64,000 bases of DNA from Streptomyces sp. SID12488. Lineage in GTDB: Bacteria > Actinomycetota > Actinomycetes > Streptomycetales > Streptomycetaceae. The position numbers and the translations under genes were made by a program. Below the pieces are notes generated by a model that was given only the letters and a program-made list of their open reading frames with translations, was not told the DNA's origin and searched no databases. The DNA is taken from NCBI RefSeq assembly GCF_010548275.1, contig NZ_JAAGLT010000001.1, positions 682,001 through 746,000 of the forward strand, written 5' to 3'. Each line of letters starts with the position of its first letter. The stretch's first letter is position 1. Below are positions 1 to 7,874 of this stretch, piece after piece.

Positions 1-1267
1 CGCACGGCGGTCCGTCCAGCTGGATGACCTGGTGCCCGAACTCGCCGGCACCGGTCCGGGTCCCCCGGTGCAGCACGCCGCCGATCACCAGGCCGGCCCC
101 GAGACCCGTACCGAGATGGAGGTAGGCGAAGGACCCGCCCTCGCCCCCGACCGCCAGCCCGAGCGCGGCGGCGTTGGTGTCCTTGTCGACGGCGACCGGC
201 ACCCCGAGCCGCCGCGCCAGCGCGTCCCGCAACGGAAACCCGTCCCACTCGGGAAACCCGGTGACCCGGTGCAGTACGCCCTGGGCGTGATCGAGCGGCC
301 CGGGCAGGGCAACCCCGACGCCGAGAAGAGCGCGGCCCCTCGCACCCGGCCCACTGGCCCCGCCCGACTCGCCGACCGCCCCAGGGCCACCGCGGAGCAA
401 CGCCCCGCTCCCCCCGGGCCACCCGGCGGGCAGCACCTCGGCCTGCCCACGCGACACCTCGCTCGCCCCCGCCCCGTCGCCGAGCGGCACCTCGCTCCTC
501 CCGGACCGCCCGCCGGGCACCACCCCGGCCTGCCCATCCGACACCTCGCTCACCCCCGCCCCCTCGCCGAGCAGCACCTCGCTCCTTCCGGACCGCCCGC
601 CGGGCACCACCCCGGCCTGCTCACGCGACACACCGCTTGCCCCCGCCCCGTCGCCGAGCAGCACCTCGCACTTCCCGGGCCGCCCGCCGAGCACCACCTC
701 GGCCTGCCCACGCGACACCTCGCTCACCCCCGGGCCGCCGCCGAGCGGCGCCTCGGCCTTGCGCGGCCCCCCGCCGAGCAACGCCCCGCCCCTCCCCTGC
801 CCCCAACCCAGCAGCGCCTCGACCTCTCCTGCCACCCCCTCGATCACCGCGTCCGCGCCCGCGCCGAGGTCCAGCGGGGCTCGCCGCTCCCCCACCACGG
901 TCCCCATGAGGTCGACCAGCACCACCCTCACCTCGTCGCGGTCCAGGTGGACGCCCACCGCGTGGCCCGCCTCCGGTACCAGGCGCAGTACCGTGCGCGG
1001 CTTGCCGCCCGTCGAGGCTCGGTGGCCCGCCTGGGCCGCGAGGCCCTCGTTGCGCAGGCGGGCGGTGATCTTGCTGACCGCCTGGGGGGTCAGACCGGTC
1101 CGTTCGGCCAGTTCGAGGCGGCTGATGCCCTCCGCGCCGGCCGTGCGCAGGAGGTCGAGGACGAGCGCGGCGTTGTGGCTGCGCAGGGCCGGCAGGTTCA
1201 CGCCGGGGACCGTGGCGGCGGCGGTGGTCATGGGGAGGTTGGCGTTGGTCCTGTTCACGTGAGCCAT
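1..1267 (-). CDS. ROK family transcriptional repressor, 3'-truncated by window edge, with Gly-rich repeat insert
   Basis: Reading the minus strand from an ATG at 1267 (alternatives GTG 1258 and ATG 1231) gives one open frame that runs off the left edge. Residues around 20-80 form a winged helix-turn-helix (SRLELAERTGLTPQAVSKIT). A sugar-kinase-like ROK domain follows, ending with GTGLGAGLVIGG and GEFGHQVIQLDGPPC, the start of the ROK zinc motif. ROK repressors usually sense sugars or sugar phosphates. Between the two ROK parts sits about 150 residues of Gly/Val-rich imperfect 29-residue repeats, which normal ROK proteins lack. The gene is divergent from the Gfo/Idh oxidoreductase and probably controls it through the palindrome at 1283-1309. 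The start codon is uncertain. Confidence 0.88.
   Translation of the reverse strand, partial: MAHVNRTNANLPMTTAAATVPGVNLPALRSHNAALVLDLLRTAGAEGISRLELAERTGLTPQAVSKITARLRNEGLAAQAGHRASTGGKPRTVLRLVPEAGHAVGVHLDRDEVRVVLVDLMGTVVGERRAPLDLGAGADAVIEGVAGEVEALLGWGQGRGGALLGGGPRKAEAPLGGGPGVSEVSRGQAEVVLGGRPGKCEVLLGDGAGASGVSREQAGVVPGGRSGRSEVLLGEGAGVSEVSDGQAGVVPGGRSGRSEVPLGDGAGASEVSRGQAEVLPAGWPGGSGALLRGGPGAVGESGGASGPGARGRALLGVGVALPGPLDHAQGVLHRVTGFPEWDGFPLRDALARRLGVPVAVDKDTNAAALGLAVGGEGGSFAYLHLGTGLGAGLVIGGVLHRGTRTGAGEFGHQVIQLDGPPC
420..720. repeat. 87-bp in-frame tandem repeat inside the ROK gene
   Basis: On the minus strand the translated unit is 29 residues, with core motifs such as EVSRGQAEVVLGGRPG and LLGDGAGAS. 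At least three units of exactly 29 residues follow each other, with degenerate partial copies on both sides (to about 320 and 790). The 87-bp period keeps the reading frame open. Confidence 0.85.
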
Positions 1268-1282
1268 TTTCCCTGCCGCTTG

Positions 1283-1309
1283 CACTTTGGCAACAGCGTT
1301 GCCAAAGTG
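1283..1309. promoter_or_regulatory. Perfect 27-bp inverted repeat, probable ROK operator
   Basis: Two perfect 12-bp arms, CACTTTGGCAAC and GTTGCCAAAGTG, flank a 3-bp spacer AGC. It lies in the short gap between the divergent ROK gene and the oxidoreductase, ending 6 bp before the oxidoreductase ATG at 1316, so a bound repressor could block both. The site is seen directly; its assignment to the ROK protein is inference from position. Confidence 0.85.
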
Positions 1310-1315
1310 GATGGC

Positions 1316-2416
1316 ATGACTGGTACGACTGGAATGACCCGCACGTCCGGTGCCCCCCTCCGTCTCGGCCTCGTCGGTTACGGTCTCGCGGGCTCCGTCT
1401 TCCACGCCCCGCTGATCGCCGCCACCGAGGGCCTCGTCCTCGACACGGTCGTCACGGCGAACCCCGAGCGGCAGGCACAGGCCCGCGCCGGGTTCCCGGA
1501 CGTACGGATCGCCGCCACCCCGGACGAGCTGTTCGCCCGCGCGGACGAGCTGGACCTGGTCGTCATCGCGTCCCCGAACAAGACGCACGTCCCGCTGGCC
1601 ACCGCCGCCCTCAAGGCCGGTCTGCCGGTCGTGGTCGACAAGCCGGTCGCGGGCACGGCGGCCGAGGCGCGTGACCTCGCCGCCCTCGCCGACCAGCGGG
1701 GACTGCTCCTCTCCGTCTTCCAGAACCGCCGCTGGGACCATGACTTCCGCACCCTCCGCAAGCTGGTCGCGGAGGGCGGGCTGGGTGACGTATGGCGGTT
1801 CGAGTCACGGTTCGAGCGGTGGCGGCCCCAGACCAAGGGCGGCTGGCGCGAGTCCGGCGACCCGGCGGAGTTCGGCGGACTGCTGTACGACCTCGGCAGT
1901 CACGTCGTCGACCAGGCACTGGTCCTCTTCGGCCCCGTCGACTCCGTGTACGCCGAGACCGACATCCGCCGTCCGGGCGCCGAGACCGACGACGACACGT
2001 TCATCGCGCTCACCCACACGAGCGGTGTCCGCACCCACCTGTACGTCTCCGCGACCACCGCCCAACTCGGCCCGCGCTTCAGGGTGCTGGGCTCGCGTGC
2101 CGGATACGTGAAGTACGGCCTCGATCCACAGGAGGACGCCCTGAAGGCGGGCGGGCGCCCGGGGGACGCCGGTTGGGGGCTCGAACCCGAGAGCATGTGG
2201 GGGCGGATCGGGGCCGGAGAGTCCCCGCTCACGGGTGGCGGCCGGCCGGAGCCGACGCTGCCGGGATCGTACGAGAAGTACTACTCTGCGATCGCCGCCG
2301 CCCTGCGCGACGGCGGCCCCAACCCGGTGTCCGCGCTGGAGGCGGCTGCCGCGCTCGACGTACTGGAAGCGGCCCGGCGTTCCGCGAACGAGAAGGTGAC
2401 GGTGACCCTGCGATGA
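1316..2416 (+). CDS. Gfo/Idh/MocA family NAD(P)-dependent oxidoreductase
   Basis: A 366-residue protein with an N-terminal Rossmann fold (LGLVGYGLAGSVFHAP near residue 18) and the family Lys motif as VDKPVAG near residue 110 in place of the usual EKP. The C-terminal half is the Gfo/Idh alpha-beta domain. Family members oxidise or reduce sugars, inositols or related alcohols; the substrate cannot be read from sequence. The upstream frame is open to 32, but the start is placed at ATG 1316 just after the ROK operator; ATG 1334 is possible. It overlaps the next gene by four bases (ATGA), so the two are probably co-transcribed. Confidence 0.9.
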   Translation: MTGTTGMTRTSGAPLRLGLVGYGLAGSVFHAPLIAATEGLVLDTVVTANPERQAQARAGFPDVRIAATPDELFARADELDLVVIASPNKTHVPLATAALKAGLPVVVDKPVAGTAAEARDLAALADQRGLLLSVFQNRRWDHDFRTLRKLVAEGGLGDVWRFESRFERWRPQTKGGWRESGDPAEFGGLLYDLGSHVVDQALVLFGPVDSVYAETDIRRPGAETDDDTFIALTHTSGVRTHLYVSATTAQLGPRFRVLGSRAGYVKYGLDPQEDALKAGGRPGDAGWGLEPESMWGRIGAGESPLTGGGRPEPTLPGSYEKYYSAIAAALRDGGPNPVSALEAAAALDVLEAARRSANEKVTVTLR

Positions 2417-2946
2417 CCAGTCAGAAGACCGGCGGCCACAAGGCGGGCGGACAGCCCTCGCTCGGGCCGCGCATCGCGCCCGAACTCACCCCGAGCGTCG
2501 AGGAACTCGAGTCACAGCAAAGGCACTTGGTGTTCCCACAGTTCTCGTACGACGACGCGTGGGCGCTTGGTTCACTGCTGGTGGAGCTGGCGCGGGAGCG
2601 GCAGGCGCCGGTGGCCGTCGACATCCACCGGGCCGGTCAGCAGCTCTTCCACGCCGCCCTGCCCGGCTCGACCCCCGACAACGACGCCTGGATCGACCGC
2701 AAGCGCCGGGTGGTTGAGCGTTACGGCGCCCCCTCCTACCTGGTGGGTGCCCGCTTCCGCGCCAAGGGCACGACCTTCGAGGACGACTCCCGCCTCGACC
2801 CCGACACGTACGCGGCCCACGGCGGCTCGTTCCCGATCACCGTCGAGGGCGTCGGTGTGATCGGGTCGGTGACGGTGTCGGGGCTGCCTCAACTCCAGGA
2901 CCACCGGATGGTCGTAGAGGCGCTGGAGATCTTCCTCAAGGTGTGA
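2413..2946 (+). CDS. Heme-degrading domain (UPF0303/HbpS-like) protein
   Basis: A 177-residue protein starting inside the stop of the oxidoreductase gene (ATGA overlap), hence translationally coupled. The body (FSYDDAWALGSLLVELA, PVAVDIHRAGQQLFHAALPG, DRKRRVVERYGAPSY, ending in DHRMVVEALEIFLK) matches the HbpS-like/UPF0303 fold, often annotated as a heme-degrading domain. No signal peptide is seen, so it should be cytoplasmic. Partnership with a Gfo/Idh enzyme is common for the family and hints at a metabolic role. Actual heme binding is not shown here. Confidence 0.85.
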   Translation: MTSQKTGGHKAGGQPSLGPRIAPELTPSVEELESQQRHLVFPQFSYDDAWALGSLLVELARERQAPVAVDIHRAGQQLFHAALPGSTPDNDAWIDRKRRVVERYGAPSYLVGARFRAKGTTFEDDSRLDPDTYAAHGGSFPITVEGVGVIGSVTVSGLPQLQDHRMVVEALEIFLKV

Positions 2947-3038
2947 CGCTCCGCGAGGTGCGACGGGAATTATCCTGAGGGACCCTCCGTTTCTAGGAGC
3001 CACAGCACGGCATCCGGACTCGGAGGGACACCAAACCG

Positions 3039-3929
3039 ATGAACCAGGTCAACGCCTCACAGGTCGGCTCGCTGAAGGAAACCGTCGGGCGGTACGGCAT
3101 CTGGAGTTTCGGGCTGCGCTCGGAGGACCCCGAGGGCCTCACCGAGCGCGCCGAGGCCGCCGCCGAGCTGGAGGAACTGGGCTTCCGCGCCCTCTGGTTG
3201 GGCGGCAGCCCGGGCGTACGGCACGCTGTTCCGCTCGTCGAGGCGACCTCACGGCTCGTCGTGGCGACCGGCATCCAGAGCATCTGGCAGTACGAGGCCG
3301 ACGAAACGGCGTCCCTGTTCGCGGAGTTGGAGGCGACCCACCCCGGCCGCTTCCTGCTCGGCCTCGGGGTGAGTCACGCAGGGATGACGGACCGGTACCG
3401 CCGCCCGTACGCCTCGATGGTCGAGTACCTCGACGCCCTGGACGCGGCCGGACTGCCCGCCGAACGCCGGGTGCTGGCCGCGCTCGGCCCGAAGATGCTG
3501 GGGCTCTCGCGGGACCGCGCCGCCGGCTCGCACCCGTACCTCGTGACGCCCGAGCACACCGCGCAGGCCCGGGAAGCACTGGGCGAAACCCCGCTGCTGG
3601 CACCGGAGTTGAAGGTCGTACTGGAGACGGACCCCGAGCGGGCCCGCACTGCCGCCCGCGGAGCCCTCGCCATGTATCTGACCCTGCCGAACTACACCAG
3701 CAACTTCCTGCGCATCGGCTTCACCGAGGACGACCTCACGGACGGCGGCAGCGACCGTCTCGTCGACGCGGTGTTCGCCTGGGGCAGCGAGGACCGGATC
3801 CGTGAGCGGATCGACGCCTTCCACACGGCGGGCGCGGACCATGTCACCCTCCAGGTCGTCGAGGACCGGTCCAGGGACGCCCTCCCCCGCGACGGCTGGC
3901 GCCGACTGGCCGCCCTGCTGAAGCCCTGA
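3039..3929 (+). CDS. LLM class F420-dependent oxidoreductase
   Basis: A 296-residue luciferase-like monooxygenase-fold protein. The opening GRYGIWSFGLRSEDPEG and the strand FRALWLGGSPG match the F420-binding LLM group, as does the Rossmann-like FLLGLGVSH. Such enzymes use cofactor F420 for hydride transfer to varied substrates; the substrate is unknown. ATG 3039 follows a CGGAGGGACA ribosome site. It stands alone, 92 bp after the HbpS-like gene and 124 bp before the condensation-domain gene. Confidence 0.88.
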   Translation: MNQVNASQVGSLKETVGRYGIWSFGLRSEDPEGLTERAEAAAELEELGFRALWLGGSPGVRHAVPLVEATSRLVVATGIQSIWQYEADETASLFAELEATHPGRFLLGLGVSHAGMTDRYRRPYASMVEYLDALDAAGLPAERRVLAALGPKMLGLSRDRAAGSHPYLVTPEHTAQAREALGETPLLAPELKVVLETDPERARTAARGALAMYLTLPNYTSNFLRIGFTEDDLTDGGSDRLVDAVFAWGSEDRIRERIDAFHTAGADHVTLQVVEDRSRDALPRDGWRRLAALLKP

Positions 3930-4053
3930 TGGCCTGACGCCTTGAAGCCCTGAAGCTGTGGCGTTTCCTTCGGATGCATCCGATCGTTGGTCTGCACGTG
4001 TCATCGGGCGAGATCCAGGAGCCCGGTGACACGCATGCGAACGGAGAAGTCCC

Positions 4054-5619
4054 GTGCGATTGACCGATATCCACCGTTGCGAGATCCGGCCCGGACGGCT
4101 CGTGACCTGGACCCTGCATCCGACGACAGTCGAAAACGTCGCCGAACTGCCGGAGGACACCCGCCCACCCGCGTACGTACAGGAGGCCCACGTCCGCACC
4201 GCGCGAACGGTGCGCGAGGACGGCCTGTTCGTGCCGACCTGGCTCGGTACGGCCTTCGACATCCCCGGGCAGGTCGATCTCGACGTCCTCCAGGGCGCGT
4301 TCCGGGCCTGGACACTGCGGCACGAGACGCTGCGCAGCGGTTTCCGCTGGGTGGACGGCCCGCCCGGGTCGCCCGACGACTCTCCCGAGAGCTCTCACGA
4401 CAGCTCCCCCAACGACGAGTTGCGGCGCTTCACGCTCGCCGCCGAGGACGTCGTCCTGCACCGCGAGGACGTCGGTGACTTCCGGGACGGGGCGGTGCTT
4501 TCGCGCTATCTGCAGGATCGGTTCGACATCGCGGCCGACGCGCTGACCTGGCCGAACTTCATCTACAGCGCGGTCGTCAGGGACGACGGCACCAGCGTGT
4601 ACATGGCGTTCGACCACACCAACGTTGACTCGTACTCGATCTTCCGCATCGCCCACGAGATCCACCAGCTCTACACGGCCGGCCTCGACGGCGAGGCGGT
4701 GGACACGGCGCCGGTCGCCAGTTACGTCGACTTCTGCGCGAGCGAGCGTACGCACGCCGACGGGATCGACGAGACCCACTCGATCGTCGACGAGTGGCGG
4801 AAGTTCATCTCCCGGTGCGACGGCAAACTGCCGAACTTCCCCGTCGACCTCGGCCTCGACCCCGAAGGGCCGCTGCCCACCCAGAAGTTGATGCGGGAGT
4901 GGCTCACGGACGACGCGGACGCGGCGGCCTTCGAGGCGTACTGCCGTCCGTACGGCGGCAGCATGACCGGCATCCTCGCGGCCACCGCCCTCATCGTGCG
5001 CGAGATCAGCGGCCAGCAGGTGTACCGCACCGTCGTGCCGTTCCACACGCGGGCCAGGTCGGAGTGGTCGGACTCGGTCGGCTGGTACGTGGGCGGCGCG
5101 CCGATCGAGATCCCGGTGGGCCAGGTGTCGGACTTCGACGGCGCGCTGGACCTGGTCCGCACCGCACTGCGGGCCAAGCGACCCCTGTCGAGGATGCCGA
5201 TCGCCCGGGTGCTGAAGCTGCTGGGCTCCGACTTCCGGCCCACCTCACCGGACCTGTACTCGATCGTCTCGTTCGTCGACACCCGGGGCATCGCGGGCTC
5301 GGAGCGATGGGACGACCTGAAGGCGTACGGGCTGATCCGGGTGTCGTACGGCGACCAGGTGTGCGCCTGGACCACCCGCCTCCACGAGGGCCTCCAGTTC
5401 GCGTCCCGCTACCCGGACACGGACGTGGCCCAGAAGAACATGCGGCTGTACGTGTCCAGGCTGCGGGAGCTGATCCAGTCGGTGGCGCGGGAGGCCACCG
5501 TTCCGGGCCCCGAAAAGGCGCGGAGCGCCTTCGAAGGGGCGCGGGGAACTGCGCGCCAAGCCCCCACCGGACCGGCAGCCGGATTCCCCGCACCCAGCGG
5601 AGCGCTCACGCGTCCTTGA
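4054..5619 (+). CDS. Stand-alone condensation-domain protein with altered active-site motif
   Basis: A 521-residue single-domain protein of the NRPS condensation/acyltransferase fold (FDIPGQVDLDVLQGAFRAW, LRHETLRSGF; later TALIVREISGQ and MPIARVLKLLG). The usual HHxxxDG motif appears near residue 187 as DHTNVDS: the second His and the Asp remain, while the first His is Asp and Gly is Ser. No adenylation or carrier domain is attached or nearby. GTG 4054 has a GGAGAAG site six bases upstream. The last 35 or so codons lie in a repeat element (5507-5572), and the end overlaps the convergent hydrolase gene by 14 bp. It may make an ester or amide with an unknown acceptor. Confidence 0.88.
   Translation: MRLTDIHRCEIRPGRLVTWTLHPTTVENVAELPEDTRPPAYVQEAHVRTARTVREDGLFVPTWLGTAFDIPGQVDLDVLQGAFRAWTLRHETLRSGFRWVDGPPGSPDDSPESSHDSSPNDELRRFTLAAEDVVLHREDVGDFRDGAVLSRYLQDRFDIAADALTWPNFIYSAVVRDDGTSVYMAFDHTNVDSYSIFRIAHEIHQLYTAGLDGEAVDTAPVASYVDFCASERTHADGIDETHSIVDEWRKFISRCDGKLPNFPVDLGLDPEGPLPTQKLMREWLTDDADAAAFEAYCRPYGGSMTGILAATALIVREISGQQVYRTVVPFHTRARSEWSDSVGWYVGGAPIEIPVGQVSDFDGALDLVRTALRAKRPLSRMPIARVLKLLGSDFRPTSPDLYSIVSFVDTRGIAGSERWDDLKAYGLIRVSYGDQVCAWTTRLHEGLQFASRYPDTDVAQKNMRLYVSRLRELIQSVAREATVPGPEKARSAFEGARGTARQAPTGPAAGFPAPSGALTRP
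5507..5572. repeat. Streptomyces intergenic GC-rich repeat, read as coding by the condensation gene
   Basis: The run GAAGGGGCGCGGGGAACTGC with its flanks resembles the short GC-rich element scattered between Streptomyces genes. Here it supplies C-terminal codons of the 4054-5619 gene. Family assignment is from memory of such elements, not from a search. Confidence 0.6.
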
Positions 5620-6463
5620 ACTCCTGACGCTGCCGCCCGAGCCCCTCGATCTCAAGCTCGACCACATCCCCGGCCCTGAGGAACGGCTTGGGCTCGGGCG
5701 CACCCAGCGCAACCCCCGCCGGCGTACCCGTGTTGATGACGTCACCCGGGTACAGGGTCATGAACTGGCTGACGTAGCGCACGACTTCGGCGACCCCGAA
5801 GATCTGCTCGGCGGTCGTCCCGTCCTGCTTCAGCTCACCGTTCACCCACAGGCGCAGCGCGAGCCCCTGCGGGTCCGGCACCTCGTCGGCGGTCACCAGC
5901 CAGGGCCCGAGCGGGTTGAACGTCTCGCAGTTCTTCCCCTTGTCCCAGGTGCCGCCCCGCTCCAGCTGGAACTCGCGCTCGGACACGTCGTGCGCGACCG
6001 CGTACCCGGCGACATGCGCGAGCGCCTCCTCGTGCGAGCCGAGGTAGCTGGCCTTACGTCCGATGACCACCGCGAGTTCCACCTCCCAGTCGGTCTGCGT
6101 CGACTCGCGCGGCACGAGCACCGTGTCGTACGGCCCGACGACCGTGTCCGCCGCCTTGAAGAAGATCACCGGCTCGGATGGAGGCTCGGCGCCGGTCTCG
6201 CGGGCGTGGTCGTGGTAGTTGAGCCCGATACACACGATCTTGCCGATGCCGGCCAGCGGCGGCCCGATCCGCAGCCCGGTCGCGTCCAGGACGGGCAGCT
6301 CACCCGCGTCGACGGCGGCCCGGATCCGGCCGAGCGCCGCGTCGTCGGCGAGCAGCGGTCCGTCGATGTCCGGGACGACCCCCGACAGGTCCCGCAGGGT
6401 TCCCTCGGCGTCGAGCAGCGCGGGCCGCTCCGACCCCGCCGTACCGACTCGCAGCAGCTTCAT
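5606..6463 (-). CDS. Fumarylacetoacetate hydrolase family protein
   Basis: A 285-residue enzyme of the FAH superfamily. The C-terminal catalytic domain carries IVCIGLNYHDHARETG, the acidic metal-binding segment TDWEVELAVVIGRKA, a lysine in KGKNCETFNPLGPW, and GDVINTGTPAGV. Family members hydrolyse or decarboxylate beta-keto acids in aromatic and sugar-acid breakdown. The N-terminal 70 residues are the usual small lid region. ATG 6463 follows a GGGAGAGAA site. The gene converges on the condensation gene; no pathway partners are next to it, so the substrate is unknown. Confidence 0.92.
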   Translation of the reverse strand: MKLLRVGTAGSERPALLDAEGTLRDLSGVVPDIDGPLLADDAALGRIRAAVDAGELPVLDATGLRIGPPLAGIGKIVCIGLNYHDHARETGAEPPSEPVIFFKAADTVVGPYDTVLVPRESTQTDWEVELAVVIGRKASYLGSHEEALAHVAGYAVAHDVSEREFQLERGGTWDKGKNCETFNPLGPWLVTADEVPDPQGLALRLWVNGELKQDGTTAEQIFGVAEVVRYVSQFMTLYPGDVINTGTPAGVALGAPEPKPFLRAGDVVELEIEGLGRQRQEFKDA

Positions 6464-6568
6464 GATCGTTCTCTCCCTCGGTTACGTCCCCCGGCCACGC
6501 CCTCAGTCACCATTCATCGGAGGACTGGTCGATCGTCCAAGGTCGACGGCCTGTCCGCAATACCCGGT

Positions 6569-7357
6569 TCACGTAGTGGACCGGGTATTGGAGTCCGTAG
6601 TGGACCCCGCGGCCCCCGGTGCGAGCTGCCAGCGGTACAGCACCGCCCGCTCGACGGCGCTCCAGGTCGTACTGGTCACCATGTAGAGCGCGGCGGCCAG
6701 CGGCATCACGGCCACGGAGAAGAGCGCGAAGAAGGACATGAAGGGCGCGAACTTCGCGGCGGACGCGAGCCCGGGCACCGCCTCACCACCACCGGCGTTC
6801 ACCGCCATCGGGCTGGCCGCCATCACCAGCTTCATGCGGCGGTAGTTGAAGGTGGCCACGGCACCGACAAGGACGAACAACCCGAGGTAGACGAGCCCGG
6901 CGGCCCCGAGGATCCCGTCACCGCCGAGCGCGTCGGCCCAGCGCTCGCCGAGCGGGGCGGCGAACAGCTGGTGGGTGAGGAGACCGTTGGTCCGGCCGCC
7001 GATCTCCGGGTTGGAGAAGAGGTGGTAGAGCAGGAAGAACGCCGGCAGCTGGAACAGGCTCGGGAAGCATCCCGACAGCGGCGAGACCTTCTCCTCGGCG
7101 TGCAGCGCCATGACGGCCTGCTTGAGCTTCTCGGGGTCCTTCGCATGCCGTTTCCGCAGCTCGGCGACCCTCGGCTGCAGCGCGGCGCGCGCCCGCTGGC
7201 CACGCGCCGCCGCACGGGACAGGGGATGTACGAGGAGTCGCACGAACGCGGTGAACAGGATGATCGCGACGGCGGCCGAGGAGGCGTGGAAGAGGGGCTG
7301 GAGCAGGTCGGCCAGATGTGCGACCAGGTCCGCGAAAGCGGACAGGAAGGTGGACAT
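6569..7357 (-). CDS. YidC/Oxa1 family membrane protein insertase
   Basis: A 262-residue multi-pass membrane protein. It opens with a hydrophobic hairpin (IILFTAFVRLLVHPLSRAAA) containing the conserved positive residue of the YidC groove, then a cytoplasmic charged loop (LRKRHAKDPEKLKQAVMALH) and the KVSPLSGCFPSLFQLPAFF segment. It is shorter than the main chromosomal YidC and is probably a paralogue. ATG 7357 was chosen because it begins the conserved region and has GGAGGG upstream. The DUF6412 protein gene lies 100 bp upstream on the same strand. Confidence 0.9.
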   Translation of the reverse strand: MSTFLSAFADLVAHLADLLQPLFHASSAAVAIILFTAFVRLLVHPLSRAAARGQRARAALQPRVAELRKRHAKDPEKLKQAVMALHAEEKVSPLSGCFPSLFQLPAFFLLYHLFSNPEIGGRTNGLLTHQLFAAPLGERWADALGGDGILGAAGLVYLGLFVLVGAVATFNYRRMKLVMAASPMAVNAGGGEAVPGLASAAKFAPFMSFFALFSVAVMPLAAALYMVTSTTWSAVERAVLYRWQLAPGAAGSTTDSNTRSTT

Positions 7358-7457
7358 GGGTGAGCCCTCCGAGGGGTCTCGTCGTGCCGGGATGAGGAGA
7401 GATCGGCAGGACGACCCGCGCGGGGGCTCGCTACAGAGGGTTGTGGTGCTGCGTGCC

Positions 7458-7781
7458 CTACGCGGTGGCCGTCGGGAGGGCGGGTCCCGGGGCGCGGGGG
7501 CGGGTACGGCCGCGGGCGTCGGGGTCCCGTTGTGGCAGGAAGGCGGTACGGCGGGCACGGTCGCGGATGGCCGTACGGACCCGGGTGGGCGGCACGGCGG
7601 GCGCGCAGCGCGAGGCGATGAGCGAGCAGGCGGCGAACGCGGACCCGGCCGCGGCGGTCGCCGCGAGGGCGACGGCGGCGGAGAGGCTGCCGGCATCGAG
7701 CAGCGCGACCTCGAAGAGCAGCAGGAACAGCGCGGCGGCGGTACGCGGGTTCACCAGGACCGGACTCCAGCTCCGGATCAT
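7458..7781 (-). CDS. Small membrane protein, DUF6412-like
   Basis: A 107-residue protein with two hydrophobic segments (AALFLLLFEVALLDAG and AAVALAATAAAGSAFAACSLIA) and a basic, Pro/Arg-rich tail. The combination and its place directly upstream of a yidC paralogue match the DUF6412 family as I remember it. ATG 7781 is preferred over 7805 because of a GAGAGGGGGG ribosome site seven bases upstream. It may assist the insertase, but this is inference from position only. Confidence 0.6.
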   Translation of the reverse strand: MIRSWSPVLVNPRTAAALFLLLFEVALLDAGSLSAAVALAATAAAGSAFAACSLIASRCAPAVPPTRVRTAIRDRARRTAFLPQRDPDARGRTRPRAPGPALPTATA

Positions 7782-7874
7782 GCCCACGCCCCCCCTCTCG
7801 CACATCTTTTGCTTCTCGTGCTTCTCGTACGGCTGTATGCCCTGCTGTTCGTTATACAGGATGCCCGGCTCGGT

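Noticed and set aside
420..720. CRISPR-like array in the 0.4-0.7 kb repeat
   Set aside because: Repeats are contiguous without unique spacers and are translated in frame within the ROK protein.
32..1262. Long plus-strand open frame before the Gfo/Idh gene
   Set aside because: It is the antisense shadow of the ROK gene and its GC-rich repeat; the minus frame carries all conserved motifs.
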